DNA from: Diphasiastrum complanatum
Lineage: Eukaryota > Streptophyta > Lycopodiopsida > Lycopodiales > Lycopodiaceae
Direction of reading: 5' to 3'
Length of the DNA: 64,000 bases
NCBI GenBank assembly: GCA_029204225.1
Contig: CM055095.1
Location: 32,425,732-32,489,731, forward strand
Part shown: positions 34,005 to 47,681 of the stretch, piece by piece
Position numbering within the stretch: the first letter of the stretch is position 1
How the letters are laid out: every line of letters starts with the position of its first letter
Made by a program: the position numbers and the translations under genes
The notes under the pieces: model-generated
What the model saw: only the letters and a program-made list of their open reading frames with translations
Database searches by the model: none
What the model was told of the DNA's origin: nothing

Positions 34005-35780
34005 TTTAGAACCTTAGCAATTGCCTTGAATATGTTAGTAGGACCATGTGCTTATCAGGGCAATTGTATTGTGGTGAAGAAGGTTGTTTCGAACAGAGAT
34101 GTGAAGTTCGACGAGTCCACATTCCCTAGACTGAAAGACGAAAGAGGCCATGAGATCTTCACACTGCTGCCTATTCAAGAGGGAGATCGAAGACATATAT
34201 CAAATCAGAATGTAGAGCCCCAGATTTCAGAGCAGCAGGAAGTAGAGGATCGACCCCACGAACAAGAAATGTTCGAGCAGCGGCGAAACGAACCTCGAAG
34301 GTCAACAAGACAAAGAAGAGCTCTAGACCGCTATTCTGACAATCTTCAATGGAGCAAAGCCATGCAGTTTGAGTACTGCAGTTTTATAGAAGAGCCAACA
34401 ACATACCAAGAAGCTATCCAGAGTCCAGAGGGAGAATTTTGGAAGCAGGCAGTGTCAGAGGAGATCGAGTTGATGAGGCAAAACGAGACATGGACATTAG
34501 AGCTACTGCCAGAAAATAAAAAAATAGTCGACTACAAGTGGGTGTACAAGAAAAAGCTAAAATCAGATGGCACTATTGGCCACTACAAGGCAAGGCTTGT
34601 CAAAAGGGCTACACGCAGAAGTATGGTGTCAACTATTTTGACACATATTCTCCCATGGTGAAGATGACAAGCATAAGGCTACTCCTTGCATATGCCACAC
34701 AGTACAATCTGAAAATTCACCAGATTGATGTGACAGCCTTTCTCCACGGAGATCTAGAGGCGAAAATCTTCATGAAGCAACCTGAAGGCTATGAAGACCT
34801 CGACAACAGACAATATGTCTGTTGATTGCAGAGATGCATCTACGGTCTAAAACAGGCATCAGGGGCCTGGTACAAAAAGCTTGATGGTCTTCTGAAGTCT
34901 CTAAACTTCAACCCTACTCAACCAGACTTTAATATCTACATCAAAAGAGTAGAAAAGGATTTTATGATACTGACCATTTTTGTGGATGATTCGCTGATGA
35001 TAGGAAATTCCTTGATGCTGATCAAAGACACGGAGAGGCAGATTTTTTAAAGCTACAAAATCACAGATCTTGGAGAAGCAACAAAATGCCTAGGGCTGGA
35101 GATCAGAAGACATCGAACAAATGGCAAAATGCACTTGAGTCAGTCAGAATACGCCAGAAAAGTGCTGAAGCAGTACCACATGATGGACTACAAAGAGAAA
35201 GCCACACCAATGATAGCTGGAGCCACGGTCATAAAACAAGATTGCCCAAAAATAGAAGAGGAAGAACAGAAGATGGCAGGTATACCCTACCAGAACTTAA
35301 TCGGGAGTCTGATGTACTTGACAATTTGTACTAGACCGAATCTGACCTTTTTTGTTTACGCATTGAGCCAATTCTGTTTCAATCCTGGTCTAGCACATTG
35401 GCAAACTGCCAAATGAATCCACAGTATCTAAAGGGCACCCAGAATATTGGATTAACATACACAGCTAGAAACGAGGAGAAAGGATTCGAGCTGCATCACT
35501 ATAGTGATGGGCGAGCTGCATGGATGACAACAAGTCCATTACTGGAGGATGTACAATAGCATGTGGAGCTGCAATCAGCTGGATATGCAAAAAGCAAACC
35601 CTGGTAGCTCAATCCTTTTGCGAACTTGAGTATGTCGTAGCCTCGAAAGTGGCAAATGAGGTAGTGTGGCTGCGGATGATGTTGGAGGCAATCGGGATAC
35701 CACAAGAGGGGCCAAGCACGATGATGATGGACTCCGAGAGTGCCAGAGCAAGAAAGCAAAAATACCATAGCTATGCATGA
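34005..35780 (+). pseudogene. Decayed Ty1/copia pol fragment E
   Basis: It begins in the integrase C-terminal region (KVVSNRDVKF, 34080) and an RRSTRQRR basic stretch. It continues through reverse transcriptase (DYKWVYKKKLKSDG near 34530, IHQIDVTAFLHGDLEA near 34715, IYGLKQASGAWY near 34840, FVDDSLMIG near 34980) and RNase H (GSLMYLTICTRPN, GAAISWICKKQ, SFCELEY). The YVDD box reads FVDD here. Breaks include a frameshift near 34605, a stop after YVC at 34822, a stop at 35048, and lost sequence near 35415-35515. It is less similar to the A and C families than they are to each other. Neither LTR is identifiable. Confidence 0.9.
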
Positions 35781-36049
35781 AAGTCTGCCAACGAGCAGAA
35801 CACAGCGAAAGAGCAGAGAGTCAATCCGCCAACGAGCGAGACACTGACGATCTTGCTCTAAAACCAAACTGACAATATAGTCGCTCTATTTCGTGTATCT
35901 CTTGGCCTTGTGCTGTGTCTCTTGATTGCTAGAATAAAATATGTTTTGTGATGCGTAGTCGAGTGTCTGGGATCCCGTAAGAGCTTTTGCATAAAAAGAA
36001 AATTCAAAGACAGAAAATTGTCAACGAATCAGAAGAGAGAGGACGAACA
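35781..36049. other. Unassigned sequence after copia E
   Basis: About 270 bp that may include the decayed 3' end or LTR of the preceding element. I see no defensible boundary. Confidence 0.4.
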
Positions 36050-37150
36050 TGAAACAAAAAAGCTTCCGCGACACCAGCATTGTCCCCGATGCCAACAGCA
36101 CCGACGCCGCTCCCGGCGCCTCTGTGACCAAAATCCAGCTAACGCCAAGTTCCTATGGTTGAAAATCTTTGATCGGTTCTAGCAGAGAGCTCTGATCGAT
36201 GTGCAATCACCTCACACGATCTAGGCATGATTAAAGGAAGCCTGGGGATCGATAAATTCTAGAGAGAGAAAATGACTTTCTAGAGAGAGAAAACGTGCTT
36301 TACCAGCCTAGGTAGAGTACTTGGTATGAGGGGAGGTGGCAAATCCCACCAATACTATAGGGGAGTGCGGGTTGTGACTCAGGACAAGCTCCAACCAAGT
36401 CTCAGTCTCCCTTGCTGGAATGTTGTCCTGGCGCCCGCCTTGGCATGCCAGTGCCCTAGAGACTAGGGTCGGTCACACACTTGAAATGTAATTTTCTCAG
36501 ATTTATCAATAAAGTGGGGTTTTCCTCAAAATGACCTGATTACCTTCTGGGTTTCAGTGTTCGGTAAAAGCGAAAGGCCGCTTCAAACTTTTTGATTTGG
36601 CACATACCTGAGGGTCGTCTCCCGGGACGCCAGCGGTATGTTGTCGGGACAATTTGGTCCGTGGCGCCAGCGGTATGCTGTCAGGACCATTTGGTCCAGG
36701 AACTGGTTGTCTCCATATTTGTCGCGGCTTGTGGTTCTGAGTGTTCCTTGCATGAATGTGAATGGGTTAAGCTCTTGGGGAACGGGCTCTAACCTGTCGG
36801 CTGAGTTGGATGGCTTGCTTGGGTGGAAGTTATCTAATTATGGTGGTCCAGTCTGGTGTGGTGCCAGGTTGGCTTCCAGCGCTCTTGTCAAAGCTTTCAG
36901 CTAGTTAAGTCTTATGTAAGTCAGACTACTTTGGGTGGCTTGCTTGGAGGGAAGTCACCCACATTGGGACCCCCGATCTAGCATGGCGCCAGGTGGGATC
37001 TCAATGTTGGTTTCATAACTTCAACTTAGTTAAGTCTGATCATTGTTGGCGAATTGGCTACTTGTATGTCAAGTGGGTTTGGACGGCCAGAGTTGAAGGC
37101 TGGAAAGCTAAGTCATGGTTCTCGGCTCCCTTTGGGAGGCCTGCGCAACA
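36050..37150 (+). repeat. 5' LTR of F
   Basis: It aligns with 39488-40697 from AGCTTCCGC onward. AATAAA is at 36508-36513. It contains a short internal duplication around GCCAGCGGTATG (36630-36705). The start is approximate because the first 30 or so bases differ from the right copy. It ends GCGCAACA. Confidence 0.8.
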
Positions 37151-37152
37151 TG

Positions 37153-37164
37153 TGGTATCAGAGC
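37153..37164 (+). other. Primer binding site of F
   Basis: TGGTATCAGAGC, a tRNA-iMet type site, sits two bases after the LTR end. Confidence 0.85.
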
Positions 37165-39487
37165 CGACTGGCCGGTCATCTATGCGGATCTCACGAAAAT
37201 GGCCATGGTTTGGAGTTCATCAAGACAACTATTGTGCAAGGTGTTGCCCACAGTGTAAGCACGGGTGTGTCCACGGTCGAGGTGGTCGGTAGAACGGGGG
37301 ACTTGATGAGTCAAGGTGCTGCCCTTGAGGTGTGAGCACGGTCAGTTCTCGCGGTTCGGGCCTGGCACTATCTACACGTAGGACAGATGAGGCAGTGTGC
37401 TGCCATTAGGTTGGTGTAAGCACAGTCTGTGCCTTGTGGGGTGCAGGGCGACATATTCGAACTGTACGAGTTAACCATTGATACATAGATGTTGCTCGAA
37501 TTCGAGTGTAAAGCATGGGTGGTTAGCTGCCAGTTCGGGATAGCTGCCGATCGTTTAGCTATAAGGGCTATCGACCAGAGTTGGTGGGGTGTGACTGAGG
37601 CAACGTGCTGCTTAATGGTGAAAGCACGGATAGTTGGAGGGGTGTTCTCTATGGGCTGATCTATGATCAATCTGAATGGGTGCGGCCAAGCAAAGGTCCT
37701 TTGGCAGGACTATCTCAAAGGGGGACCTTGTCTTTGTTATCTGTTAGTAAACTTGCCTGAGTGTCTTGCTTGCATGTATTTGTGGTGAGTCTTAGTACTC
37801 GTGCTTTGCCTGGTTTGCATGTTTTCTTGTGATACAAGGAGCTTATGTCTCGAGAAGGAACCTTTCTTTTGAAGGGTAATACCATCAAACAAAGAGGACT
37901 ACAGAATCTATGGGGTGGATTCGCAATTCAAGTACTAGCACATGAACAACAACAAAATGACACGATGTTCGCAAAGGATGGATGGCTAGCCTGTTACTTG
38001 GGTTAGTTTCATTGGGACAACACCACCAAACGCAAGTAGAAAATCAAAAGCTGGAAAGGGCAATTTCAGGGGAGATCTTTTATGGAGCAGTTGGTCTTCA
38101 TTTGGGATGGCCACCTTCGGAACTGAAACTCACTAAGCATGGGTGATTTCCAGTATCAGTTCGGTTTTTTCTCAAAGTGGAAAGACTAGGATCCTCTTCA
38201 GAGATTGGCAACAAGTTAGATCAAGCCGTAATCCTAGCAAATGGAAAGCAAAGTGTTGAAAAGGCTTTTTGTCTGAGAACTCTACTCTAAGTCCGGTCAG
38301 CTGATTTTATAAGTGGAGGGGAACAATCACACACACCCCTCGCTTGGTGCAAATGCTGAATGAAAGTTGATCAAAATGGGGGCCAAATCAAGACGACCTA
38401 GTCATACTCACACGAGGAGACTGGCGAACTTTGAGCCTAATAAGTTGACAAGTTTTTGTTGTGGAAAGGAAAGCTTGTTATAGGCTTTCTCTGGACCAAC
38501 AATGATGAGGAGACATAATGAGTATGTTGACTTGTGTTACGTGTAAAGTAGCTAATCAACGAAGGAACTGTGAAAGTTGAGCCTTGCACGAGAGACTTGG
38601 TACTTCGAATGGACGCTAAGGGACAGTTTGTATTGGAATCGGACTAGTGCAAACTCCAGGTGCATGTGTCTGATTCAAAGAGAGCTACTTGAAGCCAAGT
38701 TAGATGTACACTACTTGTTTTGACTGTGAGGCAACTGACCAGTGATGTAATTGTGAAAGTCAAGTTTTGCACGATGGACATAGTGCTTCAAACAAACGCA
38801 AAGAGATAGTTCGTATGCGGATCAAACTGGTGTGAACCCTTGGCTCTCCATGAGGTCAATGGTCACATTTGGGCTGATTCAAAGATAGCTACTTCAAGCT
38901 AAGTGAGAGGCGTGTTGTGGAGTACTCAATCTTTGCCTACCTTAAAGAGCCAAAAAGGAAAAGTATCAAGATCAGGCTGGGACAAGGAGAGAAATCAAGA
39001 TGCAAAAGCATCAAGGCACGGAGTGGACCATAAAGTGGGCAATCAAACGATAAATCCTTTGGCTCGGGGATCCCTAATACCTGTGCGAAATTGATCAAAT
39101 CTCGAGCTCAGGGAGCTCAACACAAAGTGCATCAAGGACAAATCAGGAGCTCAGAGGAGTTCCAAAGTCATAAGTCAGAAGCGACAAGGGCAAACATTTC
39201 TTAAGAAAGGCCTCTGTCACCAGTTAATAAGGTTCTTGGGTTTTACATAAGCGATATAAAATCTACGCTTTTCTCAGACAAAGTGATATTTTCAAGTTAT
39301 ATACTTTTTCAAAGAACGAGCTGAGCCTCCAACTTGTGGTGTGCCAGTTTCAATATTAATAAAAAGTGGCCAGTAAATTGAGTATTGTGCCCAATAGCTC
39401 AAATGTATAGTTAATTTTAATTGGGAGACACCTTTACTTTAATCTGACATCTGATGAGGACATCCAATTTTATAAAGGTGGGGTGGA
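37165..39487. other. Internal region of F, non-coding
   Basis: About 2.3 kb with frames no longer than about 100 codons and none with retroelement motifs. Phrases such as GTGAGCACGG/GTAAGCACGG repeat a few times between 37250 and 37640. A polypurine tract closes it. Confidence 0.7.
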
Positions 39488-40697
39488 TGTTTTAAAGTTA
39501 CCTTTACAAGCTTTACTTCCGGTGCCACTGGCGCCAGCAGCGCCCCTGCTGGTCTTGGCGCTAGCACCGCTCCCGGTGCCACTATGACCAGAATCCAGCC
39601 GACGCCAAGTTCCTATGGATTAAAATCTTTGATCAGTTCTAGCGAAATCCAAAGAGCTCAGATCGATGTGCAATCACCTCACATGATCTAGGCATGATTA
39701 AAGAAAGTCTGGGGATCAATAAATTCTAGAGAGAGAAAATGACTTTCTAGAGAGTGAAAATCCTACAGAGATAAAACGTGCTTTACCAGCCTAGGTAGAG
39801 TACTTGGTATGAGTGGAGGTGGCGAATCTCACCAATACTATAAGGGAGTGCGGGTTGCGACTCAGGGCGAGCTCCAACCAAGTTTCAGCCTCCCTTGCTG
39901 GAACGTTGTCCTGGCGCCCGCCTTGGCATGCCAGCGCCCCGGAGACTAGGGTTGGTCACACACTTGAAATGTAACCTTCTCAGATTTATCAATAAAGTGG
40001 GGTTTTTTTCAAACTGACTCTGATTACCTTCTGGGTTTCAGTATTCGGTAAAAGCACCAGTTGTAAGGCCGCTTCAAACTTTTTGACCTGGCACATAGTT
40101 GAGGGTCGTATCCCGGGACGCCAGCGGTATGTCGTCGGGACCATTCGGTCTGCGGCACCAGCGGTATGTTTTTGAGAACATTTGGTCTAGGAATTGGTTG
40201 TCTCCATATCTGTCGCGGCTTCTGGTTCTAAGTGTTCCTTGCATGTACATGAATGGGTTAAGCGCTTGGGAAACGGGCTCTAACCTGTCGGCTGAGTTGG
40301 ATGGCTTGCTTGGGTGGAAGTTACCTATTTATGGCTGTCCAGTCTGGCGTGGTGCCAGGTTGGCTTCCAGCGCTCGTGACAAAGCTTTCAGTTGGTTAAG
40401 TCTGATGTAAGTCAGACGACTTGCTTGGAATGGATGTTACTCGTCGATAATGAAGCTTCGAGTTAGTTAAGTTTATGTATGTCGGGCGGCTTGCTTGGAG
40501 GGAAGTCACCCACATCGGGACCCCCGATTTGGCATGTCTTCAGGTTGGATCTCAATGTTGGTTTCGAAACTTCAACTTGGTTAAGTCTGATCGTTGTTGG
40601 CGAGTTGGCTGCTTGTATGTCAAGTGGGTTTGGATGGCAAGAGTTGAAGGCTGGGAAGCTAAGTCGTGGTTCCCGGCTCCCTTTGGGATGCCTGCGC
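39488..40697 (+). repeat. 3' LTR of F
   Basis: It starts TGTTTTAAAG after a polypurine tract, with AATAAA at 39991-39996. It carries an extra segment of about 65 bp near 40410-40475 relative to the 5' LTR and stops at CCTGCGC, a few bases short. Confidence 0.8.
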
Positions 40698-40764
40698 TAT
40701 AGATTTCAATGCTCAGCCTCAAATCCATTTATTAATGAGCATCTTGAAAACCCATTCAAAACAC
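40698..40764 (+). repeat. C-type LTR start fused to pol
   Basis: About 60 bp matching the first bases of the C-type LTR (ATTTCAATGCTCAGCCTC...) are joined directly to reverse-transcriptase sequence (GGCACTCTATGGG). LTR remainder, leader, gag, protease, integrase and half of RT are missing. A deletion at short similarity (CAAAACACA against CAAAATCCACA in the longer copy) is the likely cause. Confidence 0.75.
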
Positions 40765-42197
<1,433 letters not shown>

Positions 42198-42204
42198 GGG
42201 GGAG

Positions 42205-43031
42205 TGTTGGATTTCAATGCTCAGCCTCAAATCCATTTATATATTAATATCCTGAAAAGCCGTTCAAAACATATATTTTTCCAACCCTGGGTCGGTTCGG
42301 ATATTTTAGACCCTTCACTAAATTATCCGGGCATGTTCGACCCTGGATCGGGTCTAATTTTCCCACCCCAAAACATTCGACCCTCAGCATATTTTTCAAC
42401 CCAGTGTAAATCTTTTGATCCTTTGTATAAAATCCAACCCATTGTAAATTTCGATATTGTCGAGACCCAACGACTTTGCATTGACAGTCCAACTATGTTA
42501 TACATGTATTTACAGCTACAAGGTGGATGTAATTAATGTAGAAGATAGTGTTACGTCCATTTCCTATATAAGGGAATCGGATTATTTTCTGACGTGGATA
42601 GCCGGTCACTGCAGGTGTATATGGTTATTGGTTATGCCTCGTCATTCCGGGCTTGGCCTGTTAAGTAATTAATAATTATATGAGGGCCCAGACCTATAAT
42701 TGGACATAGGAGCACATTCATGGTGAAGGCTGCTTTAATGCAAGAATAGGAGGCCAATAACTCAATTTAGGTTGCATGGAGATCCTAGGGAGAATATTCT
42801 CTCTCTCTCTCTCTTGAGGAGAATATGTCCATTGGAAACTCGCCCATCCTCCTATTGTGAATTTAGATTCTTGAGGCAGTTTCTCCTCCCCTCTCTTGTG
42901 TTCTTCACTATGGCTTGGGGGCTAGATCCAGGACGAAACTCCAGGAGGGATCTAGGTTTGGATGGGTGGTTTTGCTCCACAGGTGTCCTTTTGGTTGTTT
43001 TGCAACAGGATCTAGTAAGGCAATTCTTACA
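42205..43031 (+). repeat. LTR, C-type start with H-type end
   Basis: A polypurine tract (AAGGGGGAG) precedes TGTTGGATTTC. The first ~340 bp match the C-type LTR at 56288-56899. The second part differs from it and ends ATTCTTACA, one base before a primer-site-like sequence. It therefore acts as the 3' LTR of the C remnant and looks like the 5' LTR of repeat H. Copy 1 has the same organisation (21928-22517 plus inverted 23135-23371). A 16-bp CT tract is at 42797-42812. Confidence 0.65.
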
Positions 43032-43032
43032 G

Positions 43033-43044
43033 TGATATCAGAGC
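43033..43044 (+). other. Primer-site-like sequence of repeat H
   Basis: TGATATCAGAGC differs at one base from the tRNA-iMet site TGGTATCAGAGC and lies one base after the LTR end. Confidence 0.6.
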
Positions 43045-46000
43045 TATGGATGTGCATCAATCAGAAGGTGGAGCTACTTCTTGTATTTTCTCAATTTTTG
43101 TGGATTTCTCCTTGCATGTTACTTCCAGGTGGTGGAATTGATCTCCAAGTAGGTGGCTTCTCTGAATTTGGTGTACTTTCAGTCTAAAGATCATAATTAT
43201 GGGGTTTCTCCATAGTTTTTGGTGGAAATCAAAGGAGTTTTGATGATTTTAGTGAATTTTTCACCTAGAATTGAAGTTTTTTGCTTGAAATTGATCATAG
43301 GTACTGGTGTAATATGTTTTCCATATTGTACTTGTTGTTTTACAGTCATTAATGATTGAATCTAATGATTGCATGAAGTTTGAATTGTCAAAAGATTGAT
43401 TTAATAGTGATTTTGGACCAAAAATTGGGATTTTTGGACTATAAATGGACTATAGAGACCATGTTTGACTAGAATCAGAACTTTTAGTGCTTTCATGCAA
43501 TGTCTTTATAGGGATTTGTATCTGATTGTACTTATTTGTGGATTTTCCCCACAAATTTTGGTCAAAGTTAGTCAAAAAACAAGGTTTTTTGATGTTTTTT
43601 AGACTAATTTTGGGGTGGATCTCAAAATTCTCAGCCAAGACTTGGTATGAACGTTTTCAGAGATGTAATGAAGCTGTCCCAGAGCTATCATGAAGTTTGG
43701 TAGGGATTAGACACCATTAGGGGGCTCAAAACACCAAAAATTAGTGTATTTTTTAATGATTTTTTAACATGAATACCTCTCAATTGGGGGTCCAAACCTG
43801 TTGGTTCTTCTTAAAAGCTTAAAGATATGATGTATTGCCTCTTATTTGAGCCACCATCCATCCAATTTGGATAGATGTGCATAAGACACCAACATATTGA
43901 AGTTTTGCTTGTTGAAGGAGGGCAAATATGCATTTTTTGCATGATCTGAGCTTATGATTGCTTGATGGACATGTTAGAAGCTTAGATGACTCTCTAATGG
44001 ACCTTAGTACAGTGCTTGTAACCTCTTATCCAAGGCTAATTGGGTTGGGATGCAATTTTTTATGGTTCCTCTCTCCAAAAGTGTGCCCTCCTACCTGTTT
44101 TGTGCATTTATTGCTCGCACGTGTGAAGCCTAGGTGGCAGGGTGATGTGGCAAGTGCCTTGTAGACCCACTCTCCCTCCATATTGTGCTTTACAATGACC
44201 AATTTGGTATCATGTAGAGAAAGTTATGGTTGTCTGAAGTTTGGCAATTTTTGAACTAAAATTTGCAAAATTTTGGAAATGTTCTGATGCATGCATGCTT
44301 GTAGCTCAGTGTAGTGCTTGTCTATTGATGAAAATGTATGGATAGACCTGTATGCATGCATGGATGCATGTTGCATGTATAATCAGTAGATTGATCAGAA
44401 GATTTCTTGCATGAAGCTATTTTTGGCAATTCTAGATCAAAAAGCAAATTTCCTAGTGGCTAGGCTAATTACAGGATTTTTTCCATTTGTTCGAAAAAGT
44501 TAGTGCATGTCAAGTTTGTTGAATGCATAATGTTTCAAAATGATTTTGATATGTGACAGTGCTTGTGAATTTGATAAATCGATCTTCTTAATCGATTTTC
44601 ACAGTTGGTCCATTTCGAACGAATTTCGAAAATCCCAGTGGTAATTTCCCGGTTTCTTGGCAATTTACATAAAAATTGATTTTTTTTTTTTGAAATTACT
44701 GCATGTCATGTAGGATGCATGTTGGATGTTTCAAAAAATTTTCAATATGTGACGGTAACTGTGGAACTGTCAATTTGATGTTTGGTTCACAGTTTAGGTC
44801 CATATTGAATGGAATTTGAAAATCCCAGTTTAAGTAAAATTTGAAGAAACCATGGATGTTTTCAATTTGTTCAAATTCATTGGTTATTGATCAAACATAA
44901 ATGACTTATAAAGTGAATGATCTTAATCTGATGTAATTGGTCAGTTCTTTAAGGTCAATGCAGCCTTCACTTTTAGTTGAAGACTTTGTAAATATGTCAA
45001 TTAAGGAGCATTTCTTGTTTTGGGGATCAATAAGGACCAAGAATAATGTAAATCTAGTGGAACAGTTTCTATGCTGATCTTTAAGGGGATTTGCCAAGAA
45101 TTAAGTGCAGCACTTAATGAACAAATCAAAATTGTTAGGGTGATTAGTGCTAATGTTAGCGATACCAGATTGAACTTTTTCCTAGTACAAATTTGGGGAT
45201 TTGTTAACCTGAACCATTTTTGGAAGGGGGGAGAGAGTGGAAGTCTGAGATGTAGATGATTGTTAGTCTTATTGATCCAATTATTTTATTTACATTCAAA
45301 TCCTGAAGCAAGTGAGAATAAAATTGGAAATTATTTAAGAAGACTGCCTCTAGGAATTTGGATTCCTTTTTCCCACTGTGAATTAGAATTTCGAGGCATC
45401 GACGATTCTAAAAGAAAAGTTTGGAAAGACTGATAATCCATTTATGGAACCATCTTTGTTTTGCAATTGGATTTGGACCTTGCAAAATAAAGCAGATGAA
45501 AGGTGTTCTAGTATAGGAATCTAGTAATTTGGATTCTTTTCTCTATAATGACTATAACAACCAAGAGAGTTCTAACTTGTTAAAAGAATTAAGTTCTTTT
45601 CATCGATTCTGAAATAGATATTGGATATCTAGGACAGTATGTATACGGTTTTGTCGAAATCTATGTTTCTTTTGGGTTAGTGAATACTTTTATGGCATTT
45701 TGACTGTACTTGGATGAAACATTCTGTTTTGTCCATGTTGGGGTACAATATGAAATAGTATTCTTTGAGTAACACTAAATAAGCATGAGAGATGTCAATT
45801 GTTAGGATTATCTCCTGGAATTGGTTGTGAATTTGATCCTATATTTGGGTATAGGATAGCCAAATTGTCTTCTTGAACTTTTGGGCAAAACAGATATAGA
45901 TGCAGAGGATTCTTGGAGGAAAAGCTGGTGGTATGGGACATCAGTGATTCTAAAGGGAATTTTTTGGGTAGAATGATCTGTAGACCGATGGTTAGTGACT

Positions 46001-46145
46001 GTTGAAATGGTAATACTAACAGAGTCCATTAATTTTTGTTTAGGATATTTTGGGAATTATGAGATATAGATCAATCCCTAAATGGTATCTCATTAATTAC
46101 AAAATATGGAAGCCCTTAAATTTGTTTCTCTATTTTATTAGACCT
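43045..46145 (+). repeat. Repeat H, copy 2 (internal, non-coding)
   Basis: Colinear with the inverted copy 12425-14177 plus 20609-21927. It is AT-rich, with no gag/pol. The unbroken target site for A2 is at 44416-44420 (GCTAT on this strand). A conserved 73-codon frame runs on the minus strand at 45808-46029. Homology to copy 1 ends near 46145. Confidence 0.85.
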
Positions 46146-47377
46146 CTACTCTTTAGAACTTTCTTAATACATGACAATTGGATTGAGATTCATATATTTC
46201 CTTCCAGTGTAGAACTTTGTTCTGAAGGACTGTTATAGTTATATGATATTGTACTTCCATATAAGATTTTTGAATATGGCTCGGAATTTAGGTTTTCTGA
46301 ACCCTACTCTTAGTCTCTATTATAGTTTATTATTGAGAGGTAAGATTTCTATCATTCAGGATCAGATATTTTTGTGATTCTGAGGGAAAAGTCTGGTTTG
46401 TAATAGTATTGGATACTCATGACTGACTTTTTTGAATCTTTGATATCTTATACGTTGTCTCCTGAGAACTTTTCAATTGAAATTATGGAATTTCTTTTTA
46501 AAAAGAGGGAAGGAAGTCTTTCAAGGAATTAGCCAGTTGCACTGATTTTGGAGAAAGGAGCTGTGAGATATTCATGAATATGGGTAGTAGTGGTAAAGAT
46601 TAAATTAAGGTTCACTGATTGTTACCAAGTACCATTTTGTTATGGATTGGATCAGTGCAATAAAGCTTTAATCTTAACTCTATGTACTGAGTTTATATTG
46701 TAAAATTAAACTAGTTAGAGTGCATAGACATATGAACAAGTAATGTGAGGAACAGTTACTTGTAGGTTAATGTCTCTTTCTAAACATTTAAGATTTCTAA
46801 ATCATTTATAATTGACTTGAGTAATTGGATTACTCCTGATTAGAAGTTAATTGGATAAATAAGCAGTGAAGAGAATTCATTGGAACTATTTATTTGGATC
46901 TATATTGCTTATAAGACACATGATTAGTGAGTCATTTGATTCATTTATGAGAACTGTGCATAGAATATAGAGAATTCTCGATATAGAATATTTCTTGAAG
47001 GAGAGATATCCTAAGTTATTGACTATATCCTAGTGAGCTCATATATATATTGGATGACAATGTCTAACTAATGTCAAGGATAACCACTTAATTCAGATGG
47101 AATTCAGCAGAACTTTGTAATCTCTAGATGTGGTTCTCGGTGATTGTATAAAGTTTATATTTGTTAAAGACAAATGTTATACTAGTCTTTGATCACTAGG
47201 TTGATTGTAGAATTTGGAACTCATAATCTGGTTAAGAATCGGGTTGAAAGAATATTTTTGGAATCCAATAATTTTCCTTGTGGAAAAAATTTCAAAATGT
47301 TTTTTATATTTCTTGAGTGACATGTTGTGCATATACTCCAGTATCTCTAAATGATTAAGTATGGGCTTAGAATCTGA
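46146..47377. other. Unassigned AT-rich sequence
   Basis: About 1.2 kb without recognisable genes. It may be the continuation of repeat H beyond where copy 1 is truncated. Confidence 0.5.
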
Positions 47378-47681
47378 TCTAATCCTAGAATCTTCATCAG
47401 AAAACTTTTTCTGATATACAGTTACTACTGAAATTGTAATTGACAAGATATATTTCCATTGCCTGTGTTATCACACACAACGATCAACTGAAGTAATTAC
47501 TTCAAACATTGTACTCATTGTTCATATTAATCAGAGTGCAATAGTCTATTTCACTACTGTTATAGTTCACTTGCATTTGTTGAATCAATTCAGTTTAAAC
47601 ATTCTATTCCTAACTATGGTGCTTCTGATCCACACACCAATCTCACTCCCAGCTTCTGCTAATTCTCACTTATTCTCGATA
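47378..47681 (+). repeat. C-type LTR fragment (3' half)
   Basis: It matches the end of the C-type LTR (ATCCTAGAATCTTCATCA, CAGAGTGCAA, GTGCTTCTGATCCACACACC, CCAGCTTCTGCT) and stops near TTCTCGATA, where the full LTR ends TTTTTGACA. It could be the second half of the LTR begun at 42205 if H inserted there, or an independent fragment. Confidence 0.75.

Larger units (their letters stand above)
36050..40697 (+). mobile_element. Non-coding LTR element (LARD-like) F
   Basis: Two long direct repeats, 36050-37150 and 39488-40697, flank about 2.3 kb with no coding sequence. A TGGTATCAGAGC primer site lies two bases after the left repeat. A purine-rich tract (AAAGGTGGGGTGGA) precedes TGTTTTAAAG at the start of the right one. 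The repeats share a conserved AATAAA. The right LTR lacks its last few bases at a junction with a C-family LTR fragment. With no gag or pol it would depend on another element's proteins. No target duplication could be verified because the outer ends are eroded. Confidence 0.8.
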
